From Phlebopus portentosus (Eukaryota; Basidiomycota; Agaricomycetes; Boletales; Boletinellaceae), in NCBI GenBank assembly GCA_037892935.1, contig JAYXKI010000002.1:1674001-1738000 (forward strand): DNA of 64,000 nucleotides, in the 5' to 3' direction. Positions within the stretch are counted from its first letter, which is position 1; the number at the start of each line of letters is the position of its first letter. Positions 32,848 to 44,425 of the stretch are shown one piece after another. A program made the position numbers and the translations under genes. The notes below the pieces were generated by a model that searched no databases, was not told the DNA's origin, and saw nothing but the letters and a program-made list of their open reading frames with translations.

Positions 32848-33859
32848 CCTTCATCCTCACATGCGTCGCTGCTCCTATCTCTTTGCCGTGGTGTCTCGTC
32901 TCTCGTGATGGTCTGTCCCCAGCAACTGGGGGTTCCCTCATGCCTGTGGGTGATGAGGGATTGGTGAGGATGAGGAGGGAACTATGAATAAGTGATGAGA
33001 GCTGCTGTGTAGGGAGATACTGCGTACAAAAGACTACCGTCGTGTGCATACACTTGTGTTTCTCTGAGAGATGTTTCTGTGGCCCTGGTGGGCACGCTCA
33101 GTTTGGTTGTAGCAGGAGTGCATGATGGCTGAGCTGACCTTGTTCGCCCTCACCCAGATATGATTTTGGGTGACATTTCAGCAGAGGATGGTCACCGAGA
33201 TAGTTTCAAGTCTGATTGGTAGATAGTACATATAATGTAGCCACACCCAAGCCTAACTCAGCTCAGCTACTGTCTTGGCTGAAAGCGCCTATGCTGCTGT
33301 CTTTTTAGCAGAAACAATCAGATTTTTTGGTGTCTGAATGCGTGAGTTATGATAGATGCAATGAAGTAGGAGAGAGTTCTACGAGCAGGAGTGACAATAA
33401 ACCACCCAGTTTCACTACCACAATCATGTCAGGGAGCCTCGAGGAGTTGCATACAGGTGCCCACTGGGCTGGCCTGATTTATCAAACTTGAATCAGATTT
33501 TTTCGGATGATGTTGGGCAAGCTATGATTTTTACACTGAATGGAGGGCATGACAAGGATTTAGCACTATGATGCTATCTTTTTAGTAGCGAAGTACATAC
33601 TCAACAAAACCCAGACATTTTTATATGTACTGGAGCGCATTTTCGAGCAGGTTTTTTACATAGTTATATCAGATTTTTATGTGCTGTATTAACTGAGATA
33701 TTTGCTATTTTGTTTTTTTTTGCTCATCCAGGATGCACTTTGCATCAAAAATACACATGATTTTCCAAATTGCCAACAATTTTGCAATTAGCTGTAAATC
33801 TGTTCCTTCTAACTAAAACACTCACTAATCACTTTACTCCTTTATCATGTGACTCCTTA

Positions 33860-34943
33860 CAGCTAGTTGCAAAATTGTTGGCAATCATGTGATTTTACCA
33901 CTTTTCATGTCACAAGTGCTTCAAAACACAGATAAAATCATATCTCACCCAAAACTCAATGGTTTCACATCATCTAAGTTGCTAAATTCATATTTTCAAA
34001 AGAGCTTTCATCTAGAAACAAAGATTGAGAAAATAGAGTAAAAAATGACCCCAAAATAGCGAAAATATTGTTTTTTACCTCTTCTTTACATGTGCATTTT
34101 TTTCTGTACTCCCTGCTGGTCCAGCACCTCCCCAAAGCTGTCCAAAATGATAACATGATTATACTATGAATTTACAGTCTGAATTTGAGTTGGAGTGTGT
34201 ACCAGAATGTGCTGCTTTGAGGCATGCCTGAATCACTAAAAACTTATTATTTCCTCCTAGCCTCCCAAGCACCAGAAAAAATTCTTACAGGTCAGATTCA
34301 TACATGTAAATTTATTTCAGATGTAATAGACTAGGTTTATATATTAGCTAGGGTCTCAGCTTGCACTGGTGAGCTGAGAAGATGCTGTCTAGAATAGTGC
34401 ATACAACCAGAACCACTTGTTCAGCACAGCTCCCCAGTGGATCCTACAGCAACAGGTGGTGCTCAAAGCTCATGTATTTAATCTATAGTGAATTTACATG
34501 CATGAATCTGATCTGTAAGGATTTTTTCTGGAGCTTGGGAGGCTAGGGGGGAATGATGAGTTTTGAGTGATTCAGGCATACCTCAAAGCAGTACATTCTG
34601 GTACACAATTCAACTCAAATTAAGACTGTAAATTCATAGTATAATCATGTTATCATTTTGGACAGCTTTGGGGAGGTGCTGGACCAGCAGGGAGTACAGA
34701 AAAAAATGCACATGTAAAGAAGAGGTAAAAAACAATATTTTCGCTATTTTGGGGTCATTTTTTACTCTATTTTCTCAATCTTTGTTTCTAGATGAAAGCT
34801 CTTTTGAAAATATGAATTTAGCAACTTAGATGATGTGAAACCATTGAGTTTTGGGTGAGATATGATTTTATCTGTGTTTTGAGGCACTTGTGACATGAAA
34901 AGTGGTGAAATCACATGATTGCCAACAATTTTGCAACTAGCTG
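33860..34943. mobile_element. MITE family A, copy 2
   Basis: 1,084 bp between TA at 33858-33859 and 34944-34945, with CAGCTAGTTGCAAAATTG ends. It sits in the fossil gypsy LTR. It is the closest relative of copy 1 in reverse orientation. Confidence 0.9.
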
Positions 34944-35116
34944 TAATAGAGTAGGATATTCCCACAAGTGCAGTGTATATAAGTAGACAGTTTGACTCTT
35001 TTGTTTTCTTGTCTTTCTATTCTACTTACCTTTACTACAACTTAGATACCTACTCTTATATTCTTTTGTTTGTTAAATATCTTCACTTTGACTTAGCATA
35101 CAACAGCTTAAGCTTA

Positions 35117-36202
35117 CAGCTAGTTGCAAAATTGTTGGCAATCATGTGATTTTATCACTTTTCATGTCACAAGAGCCTCAAAACACAAATAAAATCATAT
35201 CTCACCCAAAACTCAACGGTTTCACATCATCTAAGTTGCTAAATTCATCTTTTCGAAAGGGCTTTCATTAAGAAACAAATATTGAGAGAATAGGTAAATA
35301 TTTGACCCCAAAATGGCGAAAATATTATTTTTTGCCTCTTCCTTGCATCTGCATTTTTTTCTGTGCTCCATGCTGGTCCAGCACCTCCCCAAAGCTGTCC
35401 AGAATGCTAATATGATTATAATATGAATTTAAAGACTAAGTTTGAGTTGAATTATGCACCAGAATGTACTGCTTTGAGGCATGTCTGAATTATTCAAAAC
35501 TCATCAATTTACCCCTAACCTCCTAAGTTCCAGGAAAAATTCTTACAGACCAGATTGATGTATAAAAATTCATTTTGGATACAATAGACTAGGTTTGTAT
35601 GCTAGCTAGGGCCTCAGCATCCACTGGTGAGCTGGGAAGATACTATCTAGAATAGTGCATACAACTAGAACCTTATGCTCAGCCCAGCTCACTAGTGGAT
35701 GCTGAGGCCCTAGCTAGCACACAAACCTAGTCTATTGTATCTAAAATGAATTTTTATGCATCAATCTGGTCTGTAAGAATTTTTCCTGGAACTTGGGAGG
35801 TTAGGGGTAAATTGATAAGTTTTGAGTAATTCAGGCATGCCTCAAAGCAGTACATTCTGGTGCACAATTTAACTCAAACTCAGTCTTTAAATTCATATTA
35901 TAATCATATTATCATTCTGGACAGCTTTAGGGAGGTGCTGGACCAGCATGGAGCACAGAAAAAAATGCAGATGCAAGGAAGAGGCAAAAAATAATATTTT
36001 CGCCATTTTGGGGTCAAATATTTACCTATTCTCTCAATATTTGTTTCTTAATGAAAGCCCTTTCGAAAAGATGAATTTAGCAACTTAGATGATGTGAAAC
36101 CGTTGAGTTTTGGGTGAGATATGATTTTATTTGTGTTTTGAGGCTCTTGTGACATGAAAAGTGATAAAATCACATGATTGCCAACAATTTTGCAACTAGC
36201 TG
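35117..36202. mobile_element. MITE family A, copy 3
   Basis: 1,086 bp between TA at 35115-35116 and 36203-36204, same ends, also in the fossil LTR. The two arms are almost perfect inverse copies from 35117 to about 35640 and back. More diverged from copies 1 and 2 than those are from each other. Confidence 0.9.
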
Positions 36203-36461
36203 TAGATACTTGCTGGTCATGAAGTTTTTGGGATTATCTCAGTTACTCCTATTTATTGTTGTATTGGCCTTTCTTAGATCGACTCTCAATTTGTCTGCCT
36301 AATATAATAGAAAGACCCACCCTTACTTCATGCCCAACTCCATCATTGTTAAGCACTCACCTGTGTCATACCCTCTAAAGTATATCTTTGACAAGTGATA
36401 TCAGATAAAACCCAGATTCATCTGTACAAATGATAAAATCTATCTAGCCTGTTGAGATCTA

Positions 36462-36746
36462 CAGCTAGTTGCAAAATTGTTGGCAATCATGTGATTTTGC
36501 CACTTTTCATGTCACAAGAGCCTCAAAACACAGATAAAATCATATCTCACCCAAAACTTAATGGTTTCACATCATCTAAGTTGCTAAATTCATATTTTCA
36601 AAAGGGCTAGCAAAAAATAACCCTAAAATAGCAAAAATATTGTTTTTTGCCTCTTCTTTGCATATACATTTTTTTCTGTACTCTCTGCTGGTCCAGCACC
36701 TCCCTAAAGCTGTCCAAAATGATAACATAATTATACTATGAATTTA
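36462..36746. mobile_element. MITE family A, copy 4, truncated
   Basis: Left arm only, after TA at 36460-36461, with an internal deletion near 36606. It is cut at the TA used by the MITE B insertion at 36747. Confidence 0.8.
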
Positions 36747-37506
36747 CTGCCTTTTTCATATGTATTGTCACTCGCGACTTCTGTGATTTTTGTCGCACAG
36801 AACACCTCAAAATATAAAAATCACCATATCTCACTCAATTCTTGACCATTTTGCATGATATAAGTTGCTAAATTCATAGTTTTAAGATATGTTTCAAATT
36901 CCAACAAGGATGAAGAGAAATGAGCAAAGAATGAGTAAAATATGTTGTAAAAGGCTGATTTTAGACACTTCCTTCATGTGTATTTTTTCCTGCCCTCAGA
37001 CTGGGTGCTACAGTCCTACAGGGAAGTCCAAAATGATATAATTGCTTTATTGTAAATTTACAGACTGACTTTGAGCTGTATTCTACATTGTATCTGCTGG
37101 TTTGGTGTATGTTTGAGCTGAGCTCAAACTTACCTTTTCTCAAGGGCCCTCAGACCTCAAAATAAATTTATTCTTAGGAAAGCTGATGCCTGTAAATTCA
37201 TATTATGCCAATAGCACCACTCTGATGAAGTCTAGGTTGTTGTAGCACCCAGTCTGAGGGCAGAAAAAAATGCACATGAAGGAAGTGTCTAAAATTGGCC
37301 TTTTACAACATATTTTACTCATTCTTTGCTCATTTCTCTTCATCCTTGTTGGAATTTGAAACATATCTTAAAACTATGAATTTAGCAACTTATATCATGC
37401 AAAACGGTCAAGAATTGAGTGAGATATGGTGATTTTTATATTTTGAGATGTTCTGTATGACAAAAATCACAGAAGTCATGAGTGACAATACATATGAAAA
37501 AGGCAG
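36747..37506. mobile_element. MITE family B, copy 1
   Basis: 760 bp flanked by TA (36745-36746 and 37507-37508). Ends are CTGCCTTTTTCATATGTATT and its inverse; arms of about 290 bp are inverted copies around a centre near 37120-37200. Non-coding. TA duplication fits the Tc1/mariner type. A second copy lies at 53180-53927. Confidence 0.85.
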
Positions 37507-37630
37507 TAAATTACAAGTAAAGTCATGTGAGAAATACATAAAGAAATTTAATCCCTTTTGTTATTTCAAATTTCATTTGTCATTTAGTTATGAATTTATT
37601 CCAGGTCTAAATAATGGTTTGCCTGCTGTG
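37507..37630. mobile_element. MITE family C, internally deleted copy
   Basis: Matches the hairpin element at 54016-54497: a short stretch of its left arm (54099-54142) joined directly to the outer part of its right arm, ending in GTTTGCCTGCTGTG. The central hairpin is missing. Confidence 0.7.
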
Positions 37631-37672
37631 CATGTGTAAATGATCTAATGACACATGCTTACATAAGCGTCC

Positions 37673-39885
37673 ATGAGAGCGCCAGAGCTCGACGTTAACA
37701 CATTCTTTACGTCGTCCCTCATGTCAGATGTACAGTCTCCAGTTCAATTGTACAAATCCCAATCACAAGCGACTGACGGAGGATTGCCTCCCCACCCAGC
37801 ATATTTACGCCACGTAGACACTAGTCATGAGCGACTAGATGACGAACGGCCCCAAACTTTCAGGCCTCGTCTACCCACAAGGAATGGGACCGGAGACGAT
37901 TATTACGGTGAGACCATCGCTCTATCATAATGCGTTCTCTAGAACACTCAGTCTTGTGCTCCACATCTTTCGGCTCTCTAGCCGCGCCTATGGCACCTAC
38001 CACTTTGACTTCTCCTGAGACTTCCGATCGTTCTTCCTCTCCTGCTTCTCTGCAGAGTTCAAACCTAAATGGTCTTTACGATTTATCAGATGGAGTCAAT
38101 AGGATATCTATGAGCGAGACATCAGCAACTGACCTGGCAATAAGTGATGGAACTGGAAACAGGGAAATTTACCCGGATGTAGACAGAGTAGCTTCGAGTT
38201 TTCCGCAATCAACGACGGCGGATTATGAGGCCTATGCATACGACGCGGACACGTTTACAGACATATCATCAATCCCGCTTCAGGAGGATGGTCGTCCATG
38301 GTTAAGTGGGCATGATTATTCTGCACCCTACCGTGCTCGCTCGCCAGTGGGTGTATTCGATCCATTTACCGCCGCGGCTTCTAATGTACTAGGCGGAGGA
38401 CCACCTGTCGATGATGCGCCTGCCTATTCGATTGATAATCGGCCTAGCCTACCTGAGCACACTATCATTCAAACTTCCACGGCCCAAGCGAGTATGCATG
38501 ACGGATACTCCTTATATCATTTTCCTTCCAACTCTTCACGAGCAAATGAAGACCAGATAACTAGCCAGGAGCTTGGTCTTCTGGATGACGGTGCTTCTAC
38601 ATTCAGCAACGGAAGAACTATGTCGGAAAATAGTTCTCGTCCTTCATTACATCGTTCGGGTACTACAGGTTCCGTGAGTCTTGGGACGCGGAAGATGAAG
38701 GCAGTAGACTTGAGCTCCCCCCCATACACAAAGGAATTCATCGATGAATATCGGCAACGTATCAAAAACGATCCGGACCCCGAAGCTCATTTTCGTTATG
38801 CGAGGTATCTGATCGATGCAGCGAGGCACATCGGTTCGAATGCCGCGGATCAGAGGGCAGTCCGCAAGTTTCGGGAGCTTCTAGTGCAGGAGGCTTTGAA
38901 AGTTTTCAGAAGATTAGCGACCCAGGGAGAGCCGTATGCAGAAGCTCAATTTTTCTTGGCGAACTGTCATGGAACTGGAATGTTAGGCTTGCCAGTCGAT
39001 CACGAGCGCGCGTACCATTTATACCTACAAGCTGCTAAGCAGAACCATGCTGCAGCAGCGTATCGAGTGGCGGTATGCAATGAGATCGGGGCGGGAACGA
39101 GGCGAGAACCTCCGCGTGCGTTCGCTTTTTATAGGAAGGCGGCTTCTCTCGGGGACACAGCGGCAATGTTTAAGCTCGGTATGGTCCTATTGTCCGGAGG
39201 TTTAGGTCAACCAAGTAACCCTCGAGAAGCGGTTTCTTGGCTTCGTAGGGCAGCCGAACAGGCAGACGAAGATAATCCCCATGCAGTTCACGAACTTGCG
39301 TTGCTTCATGAAAACCCGGATTCTAAGATTGTTCCATACGATCCTCTATACGCGAAGAACCTCTTCACCAAGGCGGCACAACTTGGTTATACCCAGTCTC
39401 AATTCAAGCTCGGCCAGTGCTACGAGTATGGTACCTTAACATGTCCGGTGGATCCTCGACGATCTATTGGATGGTATACCAAGGCAGCGGAAAAAGGCAA
39501 CGCCGAAGCTGAGTTAGCCTTAAGTGGATGGTATCTGACGGGAAGCGAAGGCGTGCTGAAACAAAGCGATTCCGAGGCTTATCTTTGGGCTCGAAGGGCA
39601 GCAAACAAGGGTCTAAGTACAGCCGAATATGCTGTAGGATATTTCTCTGAGGTTGGAATCGGCGTTAAGCAAGATATCGAGTTAGCAAAAAGATGGTATA
39701 TGCGAGCAGCTGGTGAGTGGATGGATTGCATATCCATGTTTCATGTGACTCAAGCTCCGATTCAAGCCCAGGGAAATAAACGCGCCATGAACCGTCTGAC
39801 AGAGCTGAAGCGAATCGGCAACAAACGAGGCTTGACTGTTAGGCCGACACGACAACAAGCCAAGGACGAGTGTGTGATTTGCTGA
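37673..39885 (+). CDS. Skt5/Chs4-like chitin synthase regulator (Sel1 repeats)
   Basis: Skt5/Chs4 recruits and activates chitin synthase (Chs3 in yeast) at the plasma membrane. Proposed exons 37673-37907, 37952-39712 and 39767-39885, giving 704 residues. The N-terminal half is Ser/Thr/Pro-rich and probably disordered. From about 38700 the protein has a series of Sel1-like repeats (AEAQFFLANCHGTGMLG, AAAYRVAVCNEIGAG, TQSQFKLGQCYEYGTL, AEYAVGYFSEVGIG). It ends ECVIC, a CaaX box for prenylation. The last intron is 54 nt and in frame; removing it restores the usual repeat (MRAAAQGNKRAMNRL). ATG at 37673 has no upstream rival. Next to it, tail to tail at 220 bp, is a Rho GTPase. Coding is intact, unlike most of the window. 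Confidence 0.88.
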
Positions 39886-40105
39886 AAGTATTGAAGGTGA
39901 ACATTAGCACCTCAGTGCAGTGACGATAATGCACCCGTCTATGTTTCCCTTCTCACTCTGTTCATCCGGTCCATGCTATACATGCTTTCACTTTGCACTT
40001 CAAATAGTCTTCATCGAGTAATTTATAATCTACACTTGCGCATAGTCCTCTATACAGTATACAAGACAGGGAAGGAGCGACGTGGAAGGAGGTCAGAATA
40101 TAATG

Positions 40106-40895
40106 CTATAAGATTACACATCGTCGCTGTCGAACTATCCTTCCCCATCGTCCTCTCATACTCTCTTTCAGTGCAAGATTAAAAACGTCCTGCACGCCTG
40201 CGCCTGTTTTTGCGGAGCACTCCACGTATTTTGCTCCGATTTCTTTGGCGACCCTAGCGCCTGCCTCCGTGGTCACCGGGCTTTGTCCTTGAGCGGCAAG
40301 CATTCTGCGTGTTTGGTCGTCGCGTCTAAGATCGATTTTCGTCCCTACCAGAACTAATGGAGTGTCCTCGCAAAAATGCGCAACTTCCGGATACCACTAC
40401 AGAGCAAAAGATGAGAAGCTCTTTCAGTTCAATTACCGGGCAGAATTACTCGGTCCTAGGAGCTAAGAAGCACGGACCTTATCCTGTATGTTTGCCAAGC
40501 TCGTAGGGAAATCGACCGAGAAAACAATAAGGATAACATCACTCTCCGGATAGCTCAATGGCCGCAATCTATCGTATTCTTCTTGTCCTGCGGTATCCCA
40601 AAGAGCGAGCTCGATACATTTACCGTCGAAGTTCACTAACGTCACATAGTTCTCGAAGACAGTAGGTATATATGCCTGATGGCGGTTGTCAACAGGAGAA
40701 CCATACAGGATGAGAATCCTACCTCCGGGAATCTGTTTTCGGCATAAACGATGAGAAGACACGTCTTTCCGCAACCGCCTGGTGAACACAGCCCAGCCCA
40801 TGAGAGGCAGAAGTCACCGAAGTACCCGATCACTCACCATCACCAACTACAACGAGCTTCTTCTTGAGATCCGGTCGTCTTCCAGAGTTGTCCAT
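40106..40895 (-). CDS. Rho-family small GTPase
   Basis: Membrane-bound switch for polarity and cell-wall synthesis. Exons on the minus strand: 40895-40838, 40778-40723, 40675-40478 and 40396-40106, all introns GT-AG, giving 200 residues. P-loop GDGGCGKTC, switch I with [10 protein letters not shown], switch [32 protein letters not shown], and the C-terminal CaaX box CVIL, whose Leu predicts geranylgeranylation. A basic stretch (RIVRQRR) precedes it. The sequence is closest in feel to Rho2/Rho3-type proteins rather than Rac or Cdc42, but I cannot assign the paralogue. All key residues are present. Confidence 0.92.
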
Positions 40896-41284
40896 TAAAT
40901 AAAAGACAACAGGTGCTTTGATCGTGCTCGGCTAAGATGCACGCTGACTGAAGGCGAACAACAAACATGCATTCGTCGAACCGTGAAAGCGCGTCAAGCC
41001 CATCGAACGTCACGTGATTCGGTCTTACGGTCAAATAATTAATGTGACGGCATATAGTACTATCAGTACATCGTTGGTACGCGCATATACTGTATACGTT
41101 AGTTGGGTGGGTGGACGATTGATATTTCCAGTGATGCAGTTGGATGACAGCTACAGTTTCGTATTTTATGCGAGTGTGTCAAGGCTCAGGCGATGGTACT
41201 ATCCATGAGGAATACCAAACAAAGGCTGAATATAATTCCCGATACTATACTCATCGCAGCAATGTGCGGCCTGAAGGGGGTGCA

Positions 41285-41653
41285 TCAGTAGTTGTGTTTG
41301 GAGCTGGACTTGCGATAAAGAACCCACTTGCTTGCCACCATGAAGGCGCGCTGTGTCCTCATATCCCTATCTGAAGACCAATACTCCCATGTTCCTGCCA
41401 GAAGAGCCAGCAGAGCCGACAATGCGAGAACCAGCGCTATTGGAAAGTATGAAGGAAGAGAATGGCGCGGTCCTGGATCAGAGCCAGACTCATTGGAGCC
41501 AGAAAGTCGTGCATCAAGGAGAATGGAAGCGGAGAGGAGAGACAGCAGCAGGCCAAGCTTGATATGAGAAAGAATATTCCGCTCAAGCATGCACCAGTCT
41601 CGGGCCGTGCTGCCTGTGTTTGCGATGAGGTTCAAAATGCCGAACATACTCAT
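41285..41653 (-). CDS. DUF202-like small membrane protein
   Basis: A 122-codon frame with the signature ARDWCMLERNILSHIKLG followed by two hydrophobic segments (around residues 31-48 and 70-90) and the cytoplasmic-type motif DRDMRTQRAF. This is the pattern of DUF202 proteins, found in fungal vacuolar or other membranes; their function is not well known. Family members usually have a third membrane segment after the AF motif; here the frame ends soon after (SSSKHNY), so a further exon downstream on the minus strand may be missing from this model. Stands next to the Rho gene. Confidence 0.65.
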   Translation of the reverse strand: MSMFGILNLIANTGSTARDWCMLERNILSHIKLGLLLSLLSASILLDARLSGSNESGSDPGPRHSLPSYFPIALVLALSALLALLAGTWEYWSSDRDMRTQRAFMVASKWVLYRKSSSKHNY

Positions 41654-41659
41654 TGATAC

Positions 41660-42884
41660 AGTACGGTAGCACTCTTATTTTTATTCTTCTTGCTTTAGTT
41701 TTTGTACTATATGGCGTCACGTGATTGTCTGGTTGCCGCTGCTCTGGCAAAAGCCAAAATCACGTGTTGTTGATGCATCTTACACAACATATTATTGATA
41801 AAGATATTTTTTAAGATATGCAATTAGATATCAAAATATCATAAAGTATATCCACATTTAGGATATAATAAATATCAGAAAGGATATATAGTCAGCTGAT
41901 ATTCATCATTTTGCATCTCTTAGATGTTGATATTTATTATATAATTGTGATCAATATATTTTGTAATATGCTTATCAATATTAAGAATATCTAAATAGAA
42001 TATCATTAAGCTAAATATCCTTTTCAATATTTACATATCTTAATATACTATATTTTAAATATCACTTTAAATATCATTCCTGATGATTATATATATGATA
42101 AGTAGGTGACATTTGGGTATAGTAAGAGAGATTATAAAGTACATTGAGAGCAAATCATAGGTGGAAAGAGAGTATATAAAGGGCATATAGAGGGTGTGCT
42201 ATAGGAGCAGAGTGGGCATAGACAGAGCACAATATGAGCACAAGATAGATATCTTATGAGAACCTTTATGCTCCTTACTAGCTTTAGACATTGTAAGATA
42301 TGACAAGCTCAATTTTGAGAAGACTTGGCTTCATATTGACGAGAAGACTTTAGCTAGCAGAAAGGAGATTGAGAAAGATATCAATAATAAACTTATAATA
42401 AGATATCTCTTATAGATCAAATCTGCAAATATATAATAGGTGAAAGACTAGACCTATTTGTATGACTAACAAAGATTGGCTATATCTATAGAATGCAGGA
42501 ATTAGTATAGAAACAGGTATAGCAATTGGTACATTGCAATACACCTTTTTTTAAATACAAAACAATATAATATATCACTACATTGCACAATTGTGTATAC
42601 ATTACTGCTAGTCTCCTAGGTTTTAAACTATAATCACTTTTCTATCCTTTATGGACAACATATTTATTTGTTAATATATTTTAGCATCTGTTTCAGAGTA
42701 ATGCTCGCCACTAGCTATAAAACTATCAATCACTTTATACAGTTCCTTTAACTCTTCAGATAAGAAAATTATATCATATGAGGCCTAGTTCTTCTCAAAA
42801 TAAGAAATAGATCTTGTTTTCAGTTGTTAGAGATATAGATTTAGGTTTATACCAGTTTTGAAAGAATCCGCTCAAAAACTCGCA
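41660..42884. other. AT-rich stretch without a gene
   Basis: From about 41790 to 42110 the sequence is dense in ATATC and GATAT words with no clear period. CACGTG-like sites (41716, 41760) occur near its left edge. No open frame of note. Confidence 0.55.
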
Positions 42885-44400
42885 TCAAGATCGACACGAT
42901 TGGCAGATCAACAGGATCAGCATTCCAAATGCGACTAGTAACAGTCTAGCAGTCACTAGAGCCAAACTACTATTAACGCGACCAAGGCAATGGTCACGGG
43001 CATCAACAGCAATATATGGGCACCTGAGAAGTACGCTACAAGTATGTAACCCCGCGGACTACTTAACACCGCCAACCAGTAATTACCACCGCCGATTTAC
43101 TACCGCCGACCGTCACCTTAACACCGCCGACCAAACTCCCGACCCGACCCGATCAAAAGAAGTCAAGAAGCGATCAAAACTACTAGAAGCCCGAGAAGTC
43201 TAGAACACGACTACTAAAGCCTAACACCTAAAGTCTAAAGGCTAATCCGAGCCCAATGGAGACATCACTGGCATTTCAGCACTGTCAGACTTGTGCCCAA
43301 GCGTACATGGTCCTTTATGAGATATACTTCACAGTATGTCATACTACAAGCGAAATGCGTGACTGCCAAATCAAAGTCCAACGTCACATGCAAGAAGCGT
43401 TATATGCCAATCCACCAAATCCTATAATACCCAAGCAACATGAGAAACTCATTGTTACAACTCGAACCCCTCGAGCTGTAGACCCGATAACTTGGAGGAT
43501 ACTAGGATGGTACAAGCCAGAGCTGCATAACTCATGTCCAGCCTCTACAGTACAAGCAAACCTTTATTTACCAAAGAATGCAAACCTGGACACCAAGCAA
43601 CTACAACTGGTACTTCAACGAAGGATATGGCAATACATTCGCGATGTTAGACTCCCAGGCAAAGCATGGCTAGTCACTCGAACACAACTGCATCCCCCAG
43701 CTGAACTCATACAATTTATGGTATGCATTGGACCATACTCTACACCAACCCGACATCTCAATACCGATGTGCGAGTTGTACTTACACCCTTCGGACCACA
43801 AGACAAACAGCGAAGAGTCACATATCGAGCTGCCTACATTGCACTAAGAGCTATAATCCCACCTGGTGATGGAATCGACGTCATAGTGGAGCACTGACAG
43901 TGGAGCTTTCCATACTGGAGCAGCACCCCTATTGTCTCAGTCAGCAACCCCACAGAATTCTGTCATAGTGGAGATACATTGAAGCAAAGTGGCGCTCAGT
44001 GGAGCAGAATGACGAAGGAAGTGATGTAATGGTGGAGAGAAGTGGAGCAAGGTGGAGCATGGTGGAGTAAAGTGGAGAGAAGATGAGTAAGAAATAGGAC
44101 AGAAAATGGATTATCTAGAAAGCATAAATAGCATTAGAAGTAGGCCCTCTTTCCCCTATCTTTCGATCCTCTTAACACACTGGTGATAGTGTCCTAACAC
44201 GACTCACTGTGTGCTTTGTACTACTACGCCTCTTGAAAATCCCAATCTGCTCTTACTCTACCTTGTTTCTGAAAGCATCCCTTACCAGGACTGCAACTAG
44301 GAGGGATAGTAAGGGGACTACGTGGTACAGCTAAACGTGGATAGATAGATCACCTCTGCACAACATACCGCTGCTTAGGCAAAAGGATCGAAACCGGTGT
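42885..44400. repeat. Left arm of a 3-kb palindrome (well preserved)
   Basis: The arm is inverted at about 44426-45945 with a spacer of some 25 bp (44401-44425). The inner end reads GATAGATAGATCACCTCTGC and the opposite arm GCAGAGGTGATCTATC. This arm keeps CpG sites and a 213-codon open frame. GCCGACC-type repeats lie at about 43060-43140. Confidence 0.8.
43256..43897 (+). CDS. Unrecognised protein in the palindrome
   Basis: A 213-codon frame with ATG at 43256 (METSLAFQHCQTCAQAYMVL). Product unknown. No zinc knuckle, signal peptide or membrane segment seen. A decayed copy lies in the other arm on the opposite strand (its reverse frame at 44999-45181 matches the antisense of 43615-43821). Upstream is a Pro/Arg-codon-rich untranslated stretch of repeats. 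It may belong to a mobile element whose gypsy-like integrase remnant lies further right at 46100-47200, but no direct link is visible. Confidence 0.45.
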   Translation: METSLAFQHCQTCAQAYMVLYEIYFTVCHTTSEMRDCQIKVQRHMQEALYANPPNPIIPKQHEKLIVTTRTPRAVDPITWRILGWYKPELHNSCPASTVQANLYLPKNANLDTKQLQLVLQRRIWQYIRDVRLPGKAWLVTRTQLHPPAELIQFMVCIGPYSTPTRHLNTDVRVVLTPFGPQDKQRRVTYRAAYIALRAIIPPGDGIDVIVEH

Positions 44401-44425
44401 AACCCCGGACCTACACCTCTAATAA

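Larger units (their letters stand above)
25092..33794 (-). mobile_element. Tc1/mariner-like element, copy B, split by gypsy-2
   Basis: The 5' end at 33794 reads, on the minus strand, CAGCTAATTGCAAAATTG and is followed by TA at 33795-33796. The non-coding leader is interrupted by gypsy-2 (26249-32847) upstream of the transposase ATG at 26154. Homology to copy A stops at 25092 (after AATCAAGTCCAGG on the minus strand), so the 3' part is missing or replaced. On the outer side the flank is a fossil gypsy LTR, which was the insertion target. Confidence 0.8.
33797..36459 (+). repeat. Fossil gypsy LTR and leader, interrupted by two MITEs
   Basis: Three pieces read as one decayed LTR of the gypsy family: 33797-33859 (CACTCACTAATC...CATGTGAC), 34944-35116 (GTATATAAGTAGACAG, GTCTTTCTATTCTAC, TACTTACCTTTACTAC) and 36203-36304 (GGGATTATCTCAG ... 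GCCTAATA). The leader follows to 36459, with the PBS AATAGAAAGAC at 36306-36316. MITE A copies occupy the gaps. Left of 33797 lies Tc1 copy B, inserted in the same LTR; the LTR start is lost. The pieces are poor in CpG compared with gypsy-1. Confidence 0.8.

Noticed and set aside
33797..33857. Simple spacer between Tc1 copy B and MITE A
   Set aside because: It matches the middle of the gypsy LTR and continues after the MITEs, so it was reassigned to the fossil LTR.
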